This document shows, one piece after another, positions 1 through 11,890 of a stretch of 64,000 nucleotides of DNA; the stretch's first letter is position 1, and each line of letters begins with the position of its first letter. The stretch covers positions 12,802,001-12,866,000 of the forward strand of contig BSWB01000008.1 in assembly GCA_033239125.1 (NCBI GenBank), written 5' to 3'. The translations under genes were made by a program, and so were the position numbers. Source of the stretch: Fagopyrum homotropicum. Lineage: Eukaryota; Streptophyta; Magnoliopsida; Caryophyllales; Polygonaceae. The notes beneath the pieces are model-generated. The model was not told the origin of the DNA. It ran no database searches and saw nothing but the letters and a program-made list of their open reading frames with translations.

Positions 1-603
1 GAAACCCTAGAAGCCTTCCGTCTTTTTTTTCACCCGTTCCTCATCCTTCTTAGTTCTCACATAGGCGGCCGCCTCCTTTCTCTGAGTTCTCATTTCACTC
101 AAACCAGCCTCAAGCCCTCAGCGCCTCCCTTCTCTGAGTCCTCGACATCGGCATTTGTCATCGGCCGTCACTCCCCTCGGTCTCTCCTCCGCTTTGCTTC
201 TTGTTGTCTCTCATCTGCCTCAGCGCCTCACTTTCTGATTTGGGATTCTGACGTCGCTGAGTCGCCTCTCCTTGGCCCTCATAGAGTCGCCTCTCCTCGG
301 CCCTCTCCTCTCCTCACATGTTGTCGCATCTCATCTTTTAGCCTAACATCTGAATCGGGTCCAGTCCACTCCTCATCTGTAGTCGCATCTCCACAAATCT
401 CTTCATGTTCTCTACAGATCCCGTCTTCAGGCTCATCTTTGAATCAGGATCGAAACCTTCAAACATCACTTTGTACTTAAATGGTTCCTTGTTGCTTGTT
501 ATATGAATCTTGATGTTGTTGGTTTGTATGTTTTGCTCCCTGTAAATCCTCGTTTTTGGATGTATTAATTTACCGATTTAAAAAAAGGTTGTTTTTTTAG
601 CTT
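1..603. other. Pyrimidine-rich stretch without a supported gene
   Basis: The first 300 bases are rich in CT and contain repeated short words such as CTCCTCGGCCCTC and CGCCTC. The stretch then becomes AT-rich. It resembles plant 5' UTR sequence or a transposon leader, but no convincing coding frame or splice pattern follows it. It may belong to the element whose LTR lies at 791-2566. I assign no function. Confidence 0.4.
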
Positions 604-790
604 TTGTTAATAGGGAAAAAAAATGAATCGGGTGTCCGGCGGGCGGCCCGGCTTGGCGGACGGGTACGAACATGCTTTGAAGCCCAGCACCCGGGCTTAG
701 CCCGGATCCGGCCCGGACATCCGGACAAGAAATTGGAAGAAGCCCGGTCCGAATTCGGCTCGGATCCGGAAAGTATCAGCTCTAATACCA
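604..790 (-). other. GC-rich block with a primer-binding-site-like motif at its right end
   Basis: Positions 615-770 are full of CCGG and CGGG words and differ sharply in base composition from the AT-rich surroundings. At 779-790 the minus strand reads TGGTATTAGAGC, one base away from the initiator-methionine tRNA primer site TGGTATCAGAGC seen in the other LTR elements here. It directly abuts the reverse-oriented LTR on its right, so the block is probably the start of that element's internal region. A hAT subterminal origin was also considered. Confidence 0.4.
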
Positions 791-2566
791 TCACATATAA
801 ATCATCATAACATAACATATAACATGTTAGACTCGATTGCATCGATGCATAGGTGATAAATAACTAACTAGCCCCAACTGATCGTACGATATATTTTCTC
901 ATGTGCTTTCGTATTTCTTGTCTTTCTTTCTTTCTTTCTTTCTTTTTTTTCTTTCGGTTGGCCAACCCGATAGCGTCCTAGCTAGGCCCCCTGTAGATCA
1001 GATAGCGACCTTGGCCATCTTGTCCTAAGACCCCCTGTAGATCAGGTTGCGATCTTGGACTATTTTTCTCATCTTGAGGCCCCCTGTAGATCAGGTAGCG
1101 ATCTTTGAGCCCCCCCTATAGATCAGGTAGCGACCTCGTCCCCCGGAAACCCGTGCGGGACCCAGTTGGGCTGATTAATCAATTATCATCCTATATTATC
1201 ACTTTCATAACATAACTCAGTTTCATGCTTTAATTATATTCTTTCATCACATCCTTTTCATTATCATATCATGTACCTCATGCCTGCTTTCATAAATAAT
1301 ATCAATTCATCATCATCATCATCTCACTCAGATATATATAAGCATGCATACAATCATAACAAACACACATATACATCCAAACATGCATAAAATCATGGCA
1401 TATTAAATACATAACATATATTAAGCAAGTGTAATTCATATACACTTACCTCGCAAGTAAGAACAATAAAACCTCGCAAACCAATTATTGAGTCCGTTTC
1501 CCACTCGGACTTTCCTCCTTTATCGTGCTTGGATATGCTCACAAAGAACTAAGCTATAGTTAACCAAAACCTTCAACAACACCTGCGGAGAATATCATAT
1601 TCCTCGTACTAAACTCCTCGCTTCAAACACCAGTTAAATTCATTCCTTTGAATTTAACTAACTTATATCCTCCTCTATAATCCCAATTTAATTAATTAAC
1701 CTTCAATTAATTAATTAAATTTTGCCAGAATAACGTTTTGCCCGCAGGCAATTTCCGAACCCACCTGTCATCAAATCTCAACAAACAAACAGCCCATAAT
1801 CACCAGAATAAAGTAACGAGCATAATGGAATTTCCAATTATCCATTTTGGCAAGCCTAAGGTCAATTTAGGTAAAATCGCAATACAAAAAACGAATAAAT
1901 TCATAACTTATTCGTTACTAACCCGATTGGCGATCCGAAAGAAGATTCGGAATCACAACGACGCAGGCTACGCTTGGACATCATCAAATTCACCGGAATC
2001 TGAGCGACGGAACCTCCATAGTATCATATATGCTCGACCAGAACTTCCCTTACTCGGAAATGTAGAAACTTGGTACCAAAATTGAGAAAATAAAGAGAGG
2101 AATCCAAAAACTCAAATGGATTTGAAATCGGATTAGAAAGGAAGAGTAGATTTGAGTTTGAAGGTTGAGAGAAATCAGAGCTTTTACGAGAAAACGCAAA
2201 AGAAAATGAATTAATAAACGATATTTCCGCTATTTATAGCGAAGACGATAATTATCTTTTAGCGGGGTCGATAATTATCCTTTCACCGATCCGAAGGCGG
2301 TTTAATCCCCCTTCTCCAAACTTCTCGAAATTGGAATAATAAATATGGAATATTGTATGGATAATTATTCCGCAATTGTCTCGAAAAAAGCGTATTCCTA
2401 AGCCGTCTTTCTTAGCCGCTAAGAAACGAAATAGCGACTCTACCATTTTGCCTTTCCGTGTTTTTTCATATCTAGGACATGTCCGATGTCCTAATCATTT
2501 CTCTCAACTGCATTTTTATTAATTGAAGCTCCCAAATGCTCCAGATAACACCGGGGTGTAATATCA
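791..2566 (-). repeat. Reverse-oriented gypsy-type LTR (degenerate)
   Basis: Read on the minus strand, the segment begins TGATATTACACC at 2566 and ends beside a primer-site-like motif (779-790), as an LTR should. A TATA-like CTATAAATAG lies at about 2230-2240 on the minus strand and is followed by pyrimidine-rich leader-like sequence. The start resembles the TGTAAYRCCC start of the two gypsy LTRs at 45979 and 61249. Its length of about 1.8 kb suits Tekay-type elements. No partner LTR is in the window, so it is a solo or truncated copy. Both borders are approximate. Confidence 0.5.
984..1140 (-). repeat. Short tandem array inside the reverse LTR
   Basis: Four diverged copies of a word like CCCCCTGTAGATCAGGTAGC occur at about 987, 1030, 1080 and 1110. 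They are spaced about 30 to 50 bases apart and separated by variable tails. The variable spacing suggests an old subterminal array of an LTR rather than a young satellite. Confidence 0.6.
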
Positions 2567-3780
2567 GCTAGGAGCAGGTTACCTCGAGAGATATCTCGTG
2601 TTAAAACGAATTTAATTCCTTAAAATTCTCGATTAGATCATCTTCTATTTTTGACTATTACACTAGTACTCAGCCAAAATTTTAAGCAAAGTGCAATTGT
2701 ACAAGCTCGATTAAATATAAGATTCAATCTAATTTAAACCTTAACTCCTAGCATGGTTTTAATAAAAATATTAAACCGAAATATCTAATTTGAAAAAAAC
2801 ATACAATGAACCGTAAATAAAAATAAACCTAAAAAACATTAAACCAAGAATCATTATACAAATTTATCTCCAACTCACAAAATATTGAAAAGCAACACGC
2901 TTTATTTGACTCAGTAAATATATTTTTGTGTGTAACAAAAACTAAAACTTAAATATATTTTTGTGGGTAACAAAAACTATAACATAAAATTTATGGAACT
3001 TGAAAGTCCTTTCAGTAGGTGACAATGAAGCCAACAAGACAATAAAATATTAATAACTTTAGAGTTTGTTAAAATTTTAATGTAAAATCATATTATTTAA
3101 TTAAAAAAAATATTATATTACAAATATATTGGTCATAAAATTTAATATATTATAAAAACATATATAAAAAATATTTATATTAAAATAGGTGATGAATGCG
3201 GGCACTGGGTACGGGTGGTGAGTCGGGTGATGAGTCCTCAGTCCTCACCCATATCCAACCTGCTCCATCATCAGTTGCACCCATCACCCGATTCCACCCC
3301 AAAACATAAATTGTAATAGATTTAGATTCATATTTAAATCATACAAACAATTTAAAATTAATTATTGCTTATTTCTTAAAAAAAACAATAACTAGTGATA
3401 TATAACCTTGTTAGTCAATCGTTCAACTTTTCAAGTCCAAGCAATTAATAAAAATAGACATATCAAAAAAATAATCTAAATTTAATCTAAATAGAATATT
3501 TTAGAATATATTTTAAAATTATATTTTTTAAGTAGAAATCAATATAATAAGTAGATGCTATTAAGTTTAAAAATGATAACAATTTTGGGTCAAAATAAAA
3601 GCGGAGAGTGTAATCCAGCCAATGAAGTAGTAGTAACATTTACTTGACGTATATAAGCATTGATTTGAGTAGAAAAATGCTAGTCGACAGCTGGGTAGTG
3701 CTGCTGCACTGCTTGTCTTGATTTGTCCATGACCACGACCACTTCTCATCAGTCAATACATCCTACGCGCTTTCCCCCTT
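2567..3780. other. AT-rich intergenic region upstream of pectinesterase
   Basis: No coding frame is supported here. The stretch contains AT-rich filler and a short GC-richer island at about 3188-3300, with repeated GGGTGATGAG / CTCATCACCC-like words that partly face each other. This looks like a transposon remnant. The last 100 bases form the proximal promoter of the downstream gene. Confidence 0.5.
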
Positions 3781-3793
3781 CCCCTTCCCCTTC

Positions 3794-3800
3794 TATATAA
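3794..3800 (+). promoter_or_regulatory. TATA box of the pectinesterase gene
   Basis: TATATAA sits 52 bases before the start codon, after a C/T-rich run. A start site about 30 bases downstream would fall near 3825, giving a leader of only about 20 bases. Confidence 0.65.
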
Positions 3801-3828
3801 ACACACAAATTAATCAACTAGAATCATA

Positions 3829-3846
3829 ATGCAAGTAAATCGATAA
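3829..3846 (+). other. Five-codon upstream ORF overlapping the pectinesterase start
   Basis: ATG CAA GTA AAT CGA TAA encodes MQVNR. Its stop codon shares one base with the main start (TAATG, start at 3846). It can act only if transcription begins upstream of 3829, which the TATA position leaves uncertain. Confidence 0.45.
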
Positions 3847-6107
3847 TGGCGTGTCTACATTCCGAGATGGTAGTGGCGGTAGTTGTGTGCCTCATGGTAA
3901 TAATATCTCCGCTTCCGGGGAGAGCAGCCTCGGACGCTCCACCAGCGGCCCCGGTGAGTACCACGGCGGTGTGCAACTCGACCCAGTTCCCGGGCTACTG
4001 TAAGAACGTGCTACAATCCGAGAATAAGACAGCAAATGTGTACGAGTACGGCTACTTCTCTGTCAAGAAGTCGGTCTCCCAAGCCAACAAGTTCCTTCGC
4101 CTTGTCAACAAGTAAGCTATAGCTAGTCCCACATTGGAAGTACGTAATCATACATATATAGCTTATAAGACGGGATCGATGCATATTTCTTGATACAACG
4201 TGCTTTAACAGGTACCTATCCAAGTCGAAGAGCAGACAGCTTACCCCATCGGCGGTGGGGGCCCTCGAAGATTGCCAGCTGTTGGCACAGCTCAATGTCG
4301 ACTACCTAACTCAGTCGTTTAGCACCGTCGCGGTGGCAAACAAGACGCTCTCCTTTGCCAAGGCTGACGATGTGCAGACCTTGCTCAGCGCACTCCTCAC
4401 CAACCAGCAGACTTGCCTCGACGGCCTCAAGTCCGTCGCCTCCGCTTGGTCCCTCAAGGATGGCCTCTCCGCTCCCTTGTCCGATGACAGCAAACTTTAC
4501 AGCGTCTCCCTTGCTCTTATTACCAAAGGTAAATAATATCTTTACATTCATTAATCTAAAAGTATTATCCAAAATGTATTCATTAGAGGAATTTAATATA
4601 TGCACCTCCAGCTGGATCTTTTAAATTTGTGTAAAATTTAAATATTAAATACAAAGTGGCAGGTAAGAGTAAATGCATGATCCACACAACAAGTGGGTAT
4701 ATACATATACACACACATTTGGTACTTATTAACAAACAGTCAAACACTGCAGTAACTATTTTCTTACTTTCTGGTAAATTTTATATGCATCCGTACTAGG
4801 ATGGGTGCCAAAAAAGAAGGGACCGTTCAAGGCGGGGAGGAGGCAATCGGGGTTCAAACACGGGCAGCTGCCGCTCAAGATGTCGGAGAGTAGCCGCCAA
4901 ATGTTCGAGACGGCCAGCCGGAGAAAGCTGGCGGACGAGACCGACAATGAGGTGATGATAAGCGACATAGTTATAGTCAGCCAAGACGGAACCGGAAACT
5001 TCACCAACATTATGGATGCATTGGCGGTTGCCCCTAACAAAACCGACGCCTCTAACGGCTACTTTCTCATATACGTCACCGCAGGCGAGTACCAAGAGTA
5101 CGTCACCGTCGATAAGAAGAAGAAGTATGTCATGTTGATCGGAGATGGCATCAATAAGACCATCATCACAGGTAACCGCAACGTGCTTGACGGCTGGACC
5201 ACCTTCAACTCCGCCACACTAGGTAAGTTTTTTCACATTAACCATAAATAATCAAAAAAAATATTTCTAATATAATAATTAATATTTAATTACATTTTAT
5301 AAGTTTTTTTTCTTAATGTTTGTACGCGCAGCCGTGATGGGAACCGGGTTCGTAGGGGTAAACATAACGATAAAAAACATGGCCGGGGCGATGAAGCATC
5401 AAGCCGTGGCCGTACGGAATGGGGCCGACCTCTCCGCATTCTACAGCTGCAGCTTTGAGGGCTATCAGGTATTAATTACACACTCCATCACATAAATATA
5501 AAATTTCATCATAAAATCAATTAAGTGTTATTTAATGTACCAGGATACCCTTTACACCCACTCGCTCCGTCAATTCTACCGCGAATGCGACATCTACGGA
5601 ACAGTCGACTTCATATTCGGAAACGCGGCTGCGGTTTTCCAGAACTGCAACATATATCCGCGGCTACCTCTTCCAAACCAGTTCAACGCAATAACCGCAC
5701 AAGGGCGCACGGACCCAAACCAGAACACAGGCATAACACTACACAACTGCACAATCCGGCCAGCAGACGATCTCGCTAATGCCACCAACTCAACCACACG
5801 AACGTTCCTCGGCCGGCCGTGGAAACAGTTCTCCCGCACCGTGTGTCTTGAATCCTACCTCGACGTCTTCATCCAACCCGTGGGATGGCGTGATTGGAAC
5901 GGCACCTTCGCTTTGGACACACTCTACTACGGCGAGTTTAACAATACGGGTCCGGGTTCTAATATCACCAGCCGGGTCTCCTGGCCCGGTCATCATATAA
6001 TGAACGCTACAGACGCTGCTAACTTCACCGCCTCTAGCTTTCTCTTGGCTGATGACTGGCTGCCGCCCACAGGAGTACCCTACTTCACTGGATTCCTCTC
6101 ATATTGA
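3846..6107 (+). CDS. Pectinesterase with inhibitor pro-region (type-I pectin methylesterase)
   Basis: The enzyme removes methyl esters from cell-wall homogalacturonan, releasing methanol. The pro-region normally keeps it inactive until it is cleaved in the secretory pathway. Exons by GT/AG sites are 3846-4111, 4212-4528, 4800-5222, 5332-5468 and 5544-6107, giving 568 residues, a usual length. A hydrophobic signal peptide covers residues 1-28. The inhibitor domain starts near STTAVCNSTQFPGYC and runs to about residue 190. A basic processing motif, RRKLA, is at 235-239. Catalytic-domain motifs are GEYQE (290-294), QAVAVR (359-364), QDTLY (381-385), DFIFGNA (403-409) and LGRPW (470-474). By family knowledge, Gln359, Gln381, Asp382, Asp403 and the LGRPW Arg form the active site, and all are present. 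No break is visible, so the gene appears functional. Many paralogues exist, so I give no symbol. Confidence 0.95.
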
Positions 6108-6649
6108 CCAACTTATAACTATTTTCAAACAAATTATACGGTTTTAGCCAGATTTGACTATTCGTACAGTCAACTTAGGAATTTTATTTTATTAATTCTT
6201 AGATCTTGAGCTTCATTATCAATCTTTTTTTTTTTGTGGGATTCATTATTAATCCTATATCAATATTTTTTTATATATATAGATTCCGTATGGTATTTTT
6301 TACAACAAATAAATACTGTAGTCAACTGTAGGCATCTCATTGACCACACACAAAATGATAAAAGTGGTACTGCGTTTTGAACAGTCTTCACTGTTTAAAA
6401 CTAGTATTATTTCACCAAAAAACACGTACTAGTACGATAGTTTTATAAGAATATTAAAGGTATAAATTATCTAAACCGGTGTCAAAGTTGTTTATTAAGT
6501 CAACGTAAAACATATTTATACAAATAAAATATAGAATATTTATAATTTAGTTTTTATCTCGATATTCATATTGTATATACAAACATCTGGTTTCCCAGGC
6601 GAATTTTTACACTATAAGCAATAATTTTATTAAGTAAAACGCCTCTTAT
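6108..6649. other. Pectinesterase 3' flank and AT-rich intergenic DNA
   Basis: This holds the likely 3' UTR and terminator of the pectinesterase, then AT-rich sequence with a T-run at about 6222-6236. No gene is supported. The left edge of the minus-strand LINE lies somewhere near 6650. Confidence 0.5.
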
Positions 6650-6759
6650 TAAGGTGTAAACCTGAAGTTTGGCTCGTCCTTTGCTTCTTGCACCAATCAC
6701 TTCAGTTCATTTACTAGATTTTGTATCCCCGTTCTTGGAGCGATGTTGAGCTTGAGTCG

Positions 6760-9700
6760 GACTTTGTTTGACTGATGTTCTGAGACATCTCCTATATATT
6801 CTCCTTTGACAAGCTGCTCAGAGTTTTAAGCTTAATTCTGAGATATCTCAATATCATGGTTTGCTTGCTTATATTGGGAAGGAAATTGATGAAAACACTG
6901 GGCGATTTTCACGTGTGGTTGATCAAGTTGATAAGCATTAAGTTATCATCCTCAATTTTTCAATAGCTGAAAACCTAAGACATGCCGCATTAAAGATGCT
7001 CCCCGGAGGGCAAAAACTTCCGCTTCAATCAAACAGTTGGCAAAACATCTGCCAAAACCAAAAGCAAGTGTATTAGCAATGTTGTTTCTAATAATGTAGC
7101 CAAAAGAAAATTGATCAGACGAGTTTTTTGAGGCGTCAAATTGATTTTGGTCGAATTACCGGTTGGTCTCTATCATTTGATGCTTTTGGTTTTCCTTCCC
7201 TTGTTTGGGGTTTTTCTTTTGTTGCTAGGCAAGATTGAATTAGCATTTTCCCATTCCGTAAAATGGTTAAGAACTAGAAGTCTCAGGTCTCGAGGTGCTT
7301 TTTGTTTGTTAAAAATCAGTTAGTTTCTAGTATTCTAAATTTGTCATCAAGTAACCACCAATTGTCTTAATTCATTTGGTGAAATCTTTCCTTTTATTTC
7401 CATGATTATGTTAATAAAATTTTTTGATTGGTTATCTCACTATTCTGAATGCATGTTATAATTTTTTCATTATCAATAGCTTCATTGGTGTATGGGCAAA
7501 AAATAGGTGTTTCGCACTCTTAGTGTGGTGGTTGTAGAATTCACAATGCATCACTACTGACACTTTTTGTTTGTCCAGGTTTTCCTTTGTGCGAATCCCA
7601 TCAAGAGAGAGTTTTCATATGAAGTTTTTAATTTAGACATAAGGTCAATATCCCATATCCAAGTTTTATCCTGAGTTGCACCAATTCTACGTTTTTGAAT
7701 CATTTCTATAGCAAATTTGGTAGAGAACCATCATTTTTCATGATGAGCCCAATATATTATGTCTTGTATTATATTCTTAGGTAGGTTATAGTTCTTTATT
7801 TTTCAATTATGTAGTTTGGTAGAATTGTTGTGAGTTGGTTAAGGAGTTGGTAGTTCCATTTGTTATTTGTGATATAGTTTGCAACCAAAATATTTCCATC
7901 TATGAAAGTATCATTAGTCTTTATATTTTGTAATGGTTGGTCGGTGATTCATTGATCTTTCTAGAATTTGATTGTTTTTCCATTGTGAACTCTCCATTTG
8001 ATACCACTGTTAAATTATTCTTTAAGTTTCAGTAATTTTTCCCATTGTCAAGAGATAGCTTTTCCACATTTATAGTTCCAAAGGGAAGTTTCTTTCAGAT
8101 ATCTTCTATGATTTTAACTCAAACGTTGTTTGGTTCCGCCATTATTTTTTATAAAATTATCTTTTGAATAGTTTTGTTCATATCTTATGCTTTTCTTACT
8201 CTGGTTCCCCCGAGTGCTTTTGTGTTTACATATTTTATCCCAACTTAGTGGATGGAAATTAGTTCCCTTGTTCCAAAAGAAATTCCTATTAGTCTGGTTC
8301 AGTTCCTTATGTATACTTGTGTGCAACATTGATGCTTGCATTATGTAGCTTAATTATGCATTGAGATTTAGGGTTATTCTTCCTTCTTGAGATAGAGAAG
8401 AGGCTTTCCACCTTGTGAGTTGTTGTTTAAATTTTTAGACAACTTTATTAAAAACACCTTTATAACTATTCCGTTAATTACTAGACATCCAAGATATTGT
8501 TCTAAATTTGTTGAAGCCAAAATGCCTAATTGCATTTGTATTCTTCTTTTGTTGTTAGAATCAACATTAACAGTTGTTTGGAAAGACAATTTGTGATATT
8601 TAATTACTTAGCCAGAGACAACGCAGTAGTCTCTTAGGACTGATAATATTTTGTTACTAGCAACTGTGAAGGTTTTAGTGAAAATGATGATATCATCAGC
8701 AAAAGCTAAGAAAGGAATAATTGCTCCGTCTCTAGTAATGAGGAAACCTATAGATTTTGGGAATTCGTTACTTATTTTTTGGATGTTTCTAGCTAGGACT
8801 TCCGCTCCTAAATTAAAAAGAAGAGGTGAGAGAGGATCATCTTGTCGACGTCCTCTTTGTGGAAAGAAAATTGATTTCGTTAATTAGTATTGAATATGAA
8901 ACTGTGGGCATGCGTTCTTCAATTCAAAGTCTAAATCTTTCACTAAAGCTAATTTTCTCGAGGACCGCCTTGAAGAATAGCCATTCAACTTTGTCGTAAG
9001 TCTTTTTCACGTCTAATTTAATTACCATAAAACCTTCTTTACCTTTCTTGTTTCTAAAGTCATGGAAAATTTCATGGACAATAAGAGCATTATCATGAAT
9101 TGCTCTATTTTGAATGAAAGCACCCTGAAGAGGGTGAAATAATTTTGGGAGGATTGTACTTAGTCATTTAGCTAAAATTTTTGTTATAATTATGTAGATT
9201 GTCGAGCAGAGAATGATTGGTCTATAGTGGGATGTAGTAGTTGAGCTGTCTATATTTACGATAAGAGCTATAAATGTATGATTGATTTGTTTGAGCATTT
9301 TACCAATTCTATAGAAACTTTTAATCGTTTTGATAACTGTTGTCCAATAATATGCCAATATTTTTTTATGGCTGAATTGGCATTTAAGGCTTTTTATCTT
9401 ATAGAGTTGAAATTTAGGGTCTACTAATTACAAATTGAGAAATAGGGCTCCTACTTTACTTAGACTAATTCATAAATAGGACAAAAAGTTGACAAAAGTG
9501 ATGACTAATGAGTGATGGCTGATGTGAGTGCTGATTGTGACACTTTTGATTGACATTTGGAGGAAATTTGGGGCCAAAAAAACGCAGCCCTTTGCCCAGA
9601 AAAACTCGCTTACCCAAAAATTCGCTTACCCAAAAATCCGCTTACCCAAATAATGTCACAATCATACCCAAAAATAAATTTGTCAAAGTACATAAACATA

Positions 9701-11890
9701 CTCGAAAACAAGATACCCAATAAATCAAATATCAAAATAAAATAATATCCATAAATTGGATAATATTTTATATTTATACCCAATTTAAACATAACTTAAT
9801 ACAAAATCCATACCCAATTTAAATTTGTCATACCCAACATTTTCAAAACTCGATATTGTACACAAACATCAATATCAAATGACATTTGGTCATTACCCAA
9901 AAATTCGCTTGACATTTGATCATTATAATACATTTTGGGTAACCATAAAACATACCCACGATATCACTTTAAATATAATTAATAATAAGAAATATATTAC
10001 AAAGTCAATGCACGTATAAAAGCTTATCCAATTTGAATTTATCATAACCAAAATTTACACAAATCGATATTGTACCCAAACATCATACCAAATGACATTT
10101 GGTTCTTGTAACACAATTTGGATAACCATAAAACATACCCAAAAATATCACTTTAAGCATACTCAACAATAAGAAACATATCACAAAAACAATAAACATA
10201 TACCCAATAATGAGAAAAATATTACAATTCATATTTGGGTAACGAAAACAATGTCACCCAAAAAAATTAAACATTCATGGATTTGAAAATTTTATCAAAC
10301 TAGCTACATTAACAAAAAAATAAAAGGTAAACATTTAAAAAAAGATACTTAAACCAAAAGTAAACATCTAATCACTATCATTTCAATTAAAGAAATTATT
10401 GCCCCTATTTCTAGTTTACATACCTACTTTTTCTTTCTTTTATATAGAGGCCTAGTTTGCAAAAGATAATTTTAAAGGGTCCTATTTCCCTAATTATTTC
10501 TTTTTTTTTTTATAGAATCCAACCGCCATGTCGTCCGGGTCCGCAATTTGTCACATCCTATGTCAAAGACAACCTCTTTTATTTCTTCGTGAAGAAATAA
10601 TTAATTGGTTCATTGTTGTCATTCTCATTTATATCTGGTTGTATAACTTCTAGTTGTTTTTGTAGGTTGTGAATGTTTATAGTCGAGGATTTAAAACGAC
10701 AATAGTAATCATTGAGGAATTCATCGTTAATGTCATCTTCTCTTGAAAGGATCTCTCCATTTGTTTTGGTAATTGTGGCTATGATTTTTCTATTCCTTCG
10801 GCCAATAGCTTTTCTATGGTGAGATTTTGTATTTTTATCACCTAGTCTTAGATTGTTAGTTTTAGGTTGTTGCATCCAATATTTATGTTGGTATTCTAGG
10901 AGGCATTCCTGTTTTTTTAGTAAGTCTATTAATCTTATTATTTTACAGCTCATTAAAGTTTTGAAATGTATGTTTTTGTAGAGATTTAATTTCTTCATCA
11001 ACTAACTTTAATTGTTTATTTATGTTTTCAAATTTATCACGACTCCATTGTTTTAACTTTTGTTTAAGGAGACTTTTCTTTTTAACCAAGTTGAACATAT
11101 GAGTGTTTGGGAATTGAGTTCTCCACGTTTGTTTTATAAGATTTCACAATCCTGTCGTTGTAGCCACGTGGATTCAAATCTAAAAGGTTTGTTCTTTGGT
11201 TTATTAGGTATGTTTTCTATATTCATGAAGATCATACAATGATTGGAGGAAGTAAATGCATGATTTCTAGTATAGATTTGTGGGTATCTTTGGATGATTT
11301 CGAAGGAAGTCATTATTCTATCAAGTTTTCGTATGTGTTGTAGTTACCTTCCCTTTTCTTTTTCAAGTGAATTCATTTCTTTGGTAGGGAGATTGATGAG
11401 GTTGCAATGTTGGGAAAAATATTGAAATCTATCTAATTTATTAATTTGGGATCGGAGCCCCTTTCTTATTCGTGGGTTCTAATAGTTCATTATAGTCTCC
11501 AATAACTAATATCGGTTATTTATTAAAGTTATTTTATTTGTCAATTGGTGCAAGAAATAATTTTTATTTTGTTCATTTGGTGGAGCGTAAATAAAGAAAA
11601 TGTTGATTTTAAAGGTGGTTGCATGGTCTGTATATTCAATAATAATAAATCTCTCATCTGCTTTCAATTGATATTATTTCCATAGTAAGCACATTTCTTC
11701 CGAAAAACCGGAGGCCGGGATGAAAAAGATATTATCAAAACCTACATTTCTCCATTGGGTTTCATTAGGTTCCACACTTGATTTTGTTTTTGCTAGCATA
11801 ATCATTTGGATGCGTTTATTTTTGCATTATAATATCTGTCCAAAATTTTTTTTCCCGTATGCCTTTACAGTTCCAAAAGACGATCTTCAT
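6760..11890 (-). pseudogene. LINE ORF2 remnant (endonuclease, reverse transcriptase, RNase H)
   Basis: The recognisable blocks are these. A WNCKG endonuclease start lies near 11890, followed by YAPPNEQ at about 11590. A linker holds LRLGDKNTKSHHRKA (10861-10817). RT holds SHYRPIILC (about 9225) and FADDII (about 8700), whose two aspartates are the catalytic pair. The RT thumb holds YLGCLV and NRNFFWNKG (about 8270). A zf-RVT-like HLFFAH lies near 7500. An RNase H-like block with IRNN and AEVFALRGA lies near 7080-7000. The blocks sit in different frames with many stops, so no functional protein is possible. The 9370-10504 insertion separates linker from RT. Confidence 0.75.
9361..10513. mobile_element. 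Non-coding insertion in the LINE, MULE-like by its 9-bp flank
   Basis: LINE homology stops at 10514 and resumes at 9361. The word TTTTTTTAT occurs at both edges (9361-9369 and 10505-10513), which fits a 9-bp target-site duplication typical of Mutator-like elements. The 1135-bp insert has no coding capacity. Near its two ends are loosely similar inverted words (GAAATAGGGCTCC near 9450, GAAATAGGACCC near 10475 on the opposite strand) but no clean terminal inverted repeat. Its interior repeats TACCCAAAAATTCGCTT-like words at about 9613-9650 and 9895-9910. The T-run makes the exact borders ambiguous, and a simple poly-T coincidence remains possible. Confidence 0.5.

Noticed and set aside
604..842. 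Short overlapping ORFs on both strands in the GC-rich block.
   Set aside because: They arise from CCGG-rich composition, with no family resemblance and no splice or promoter context.
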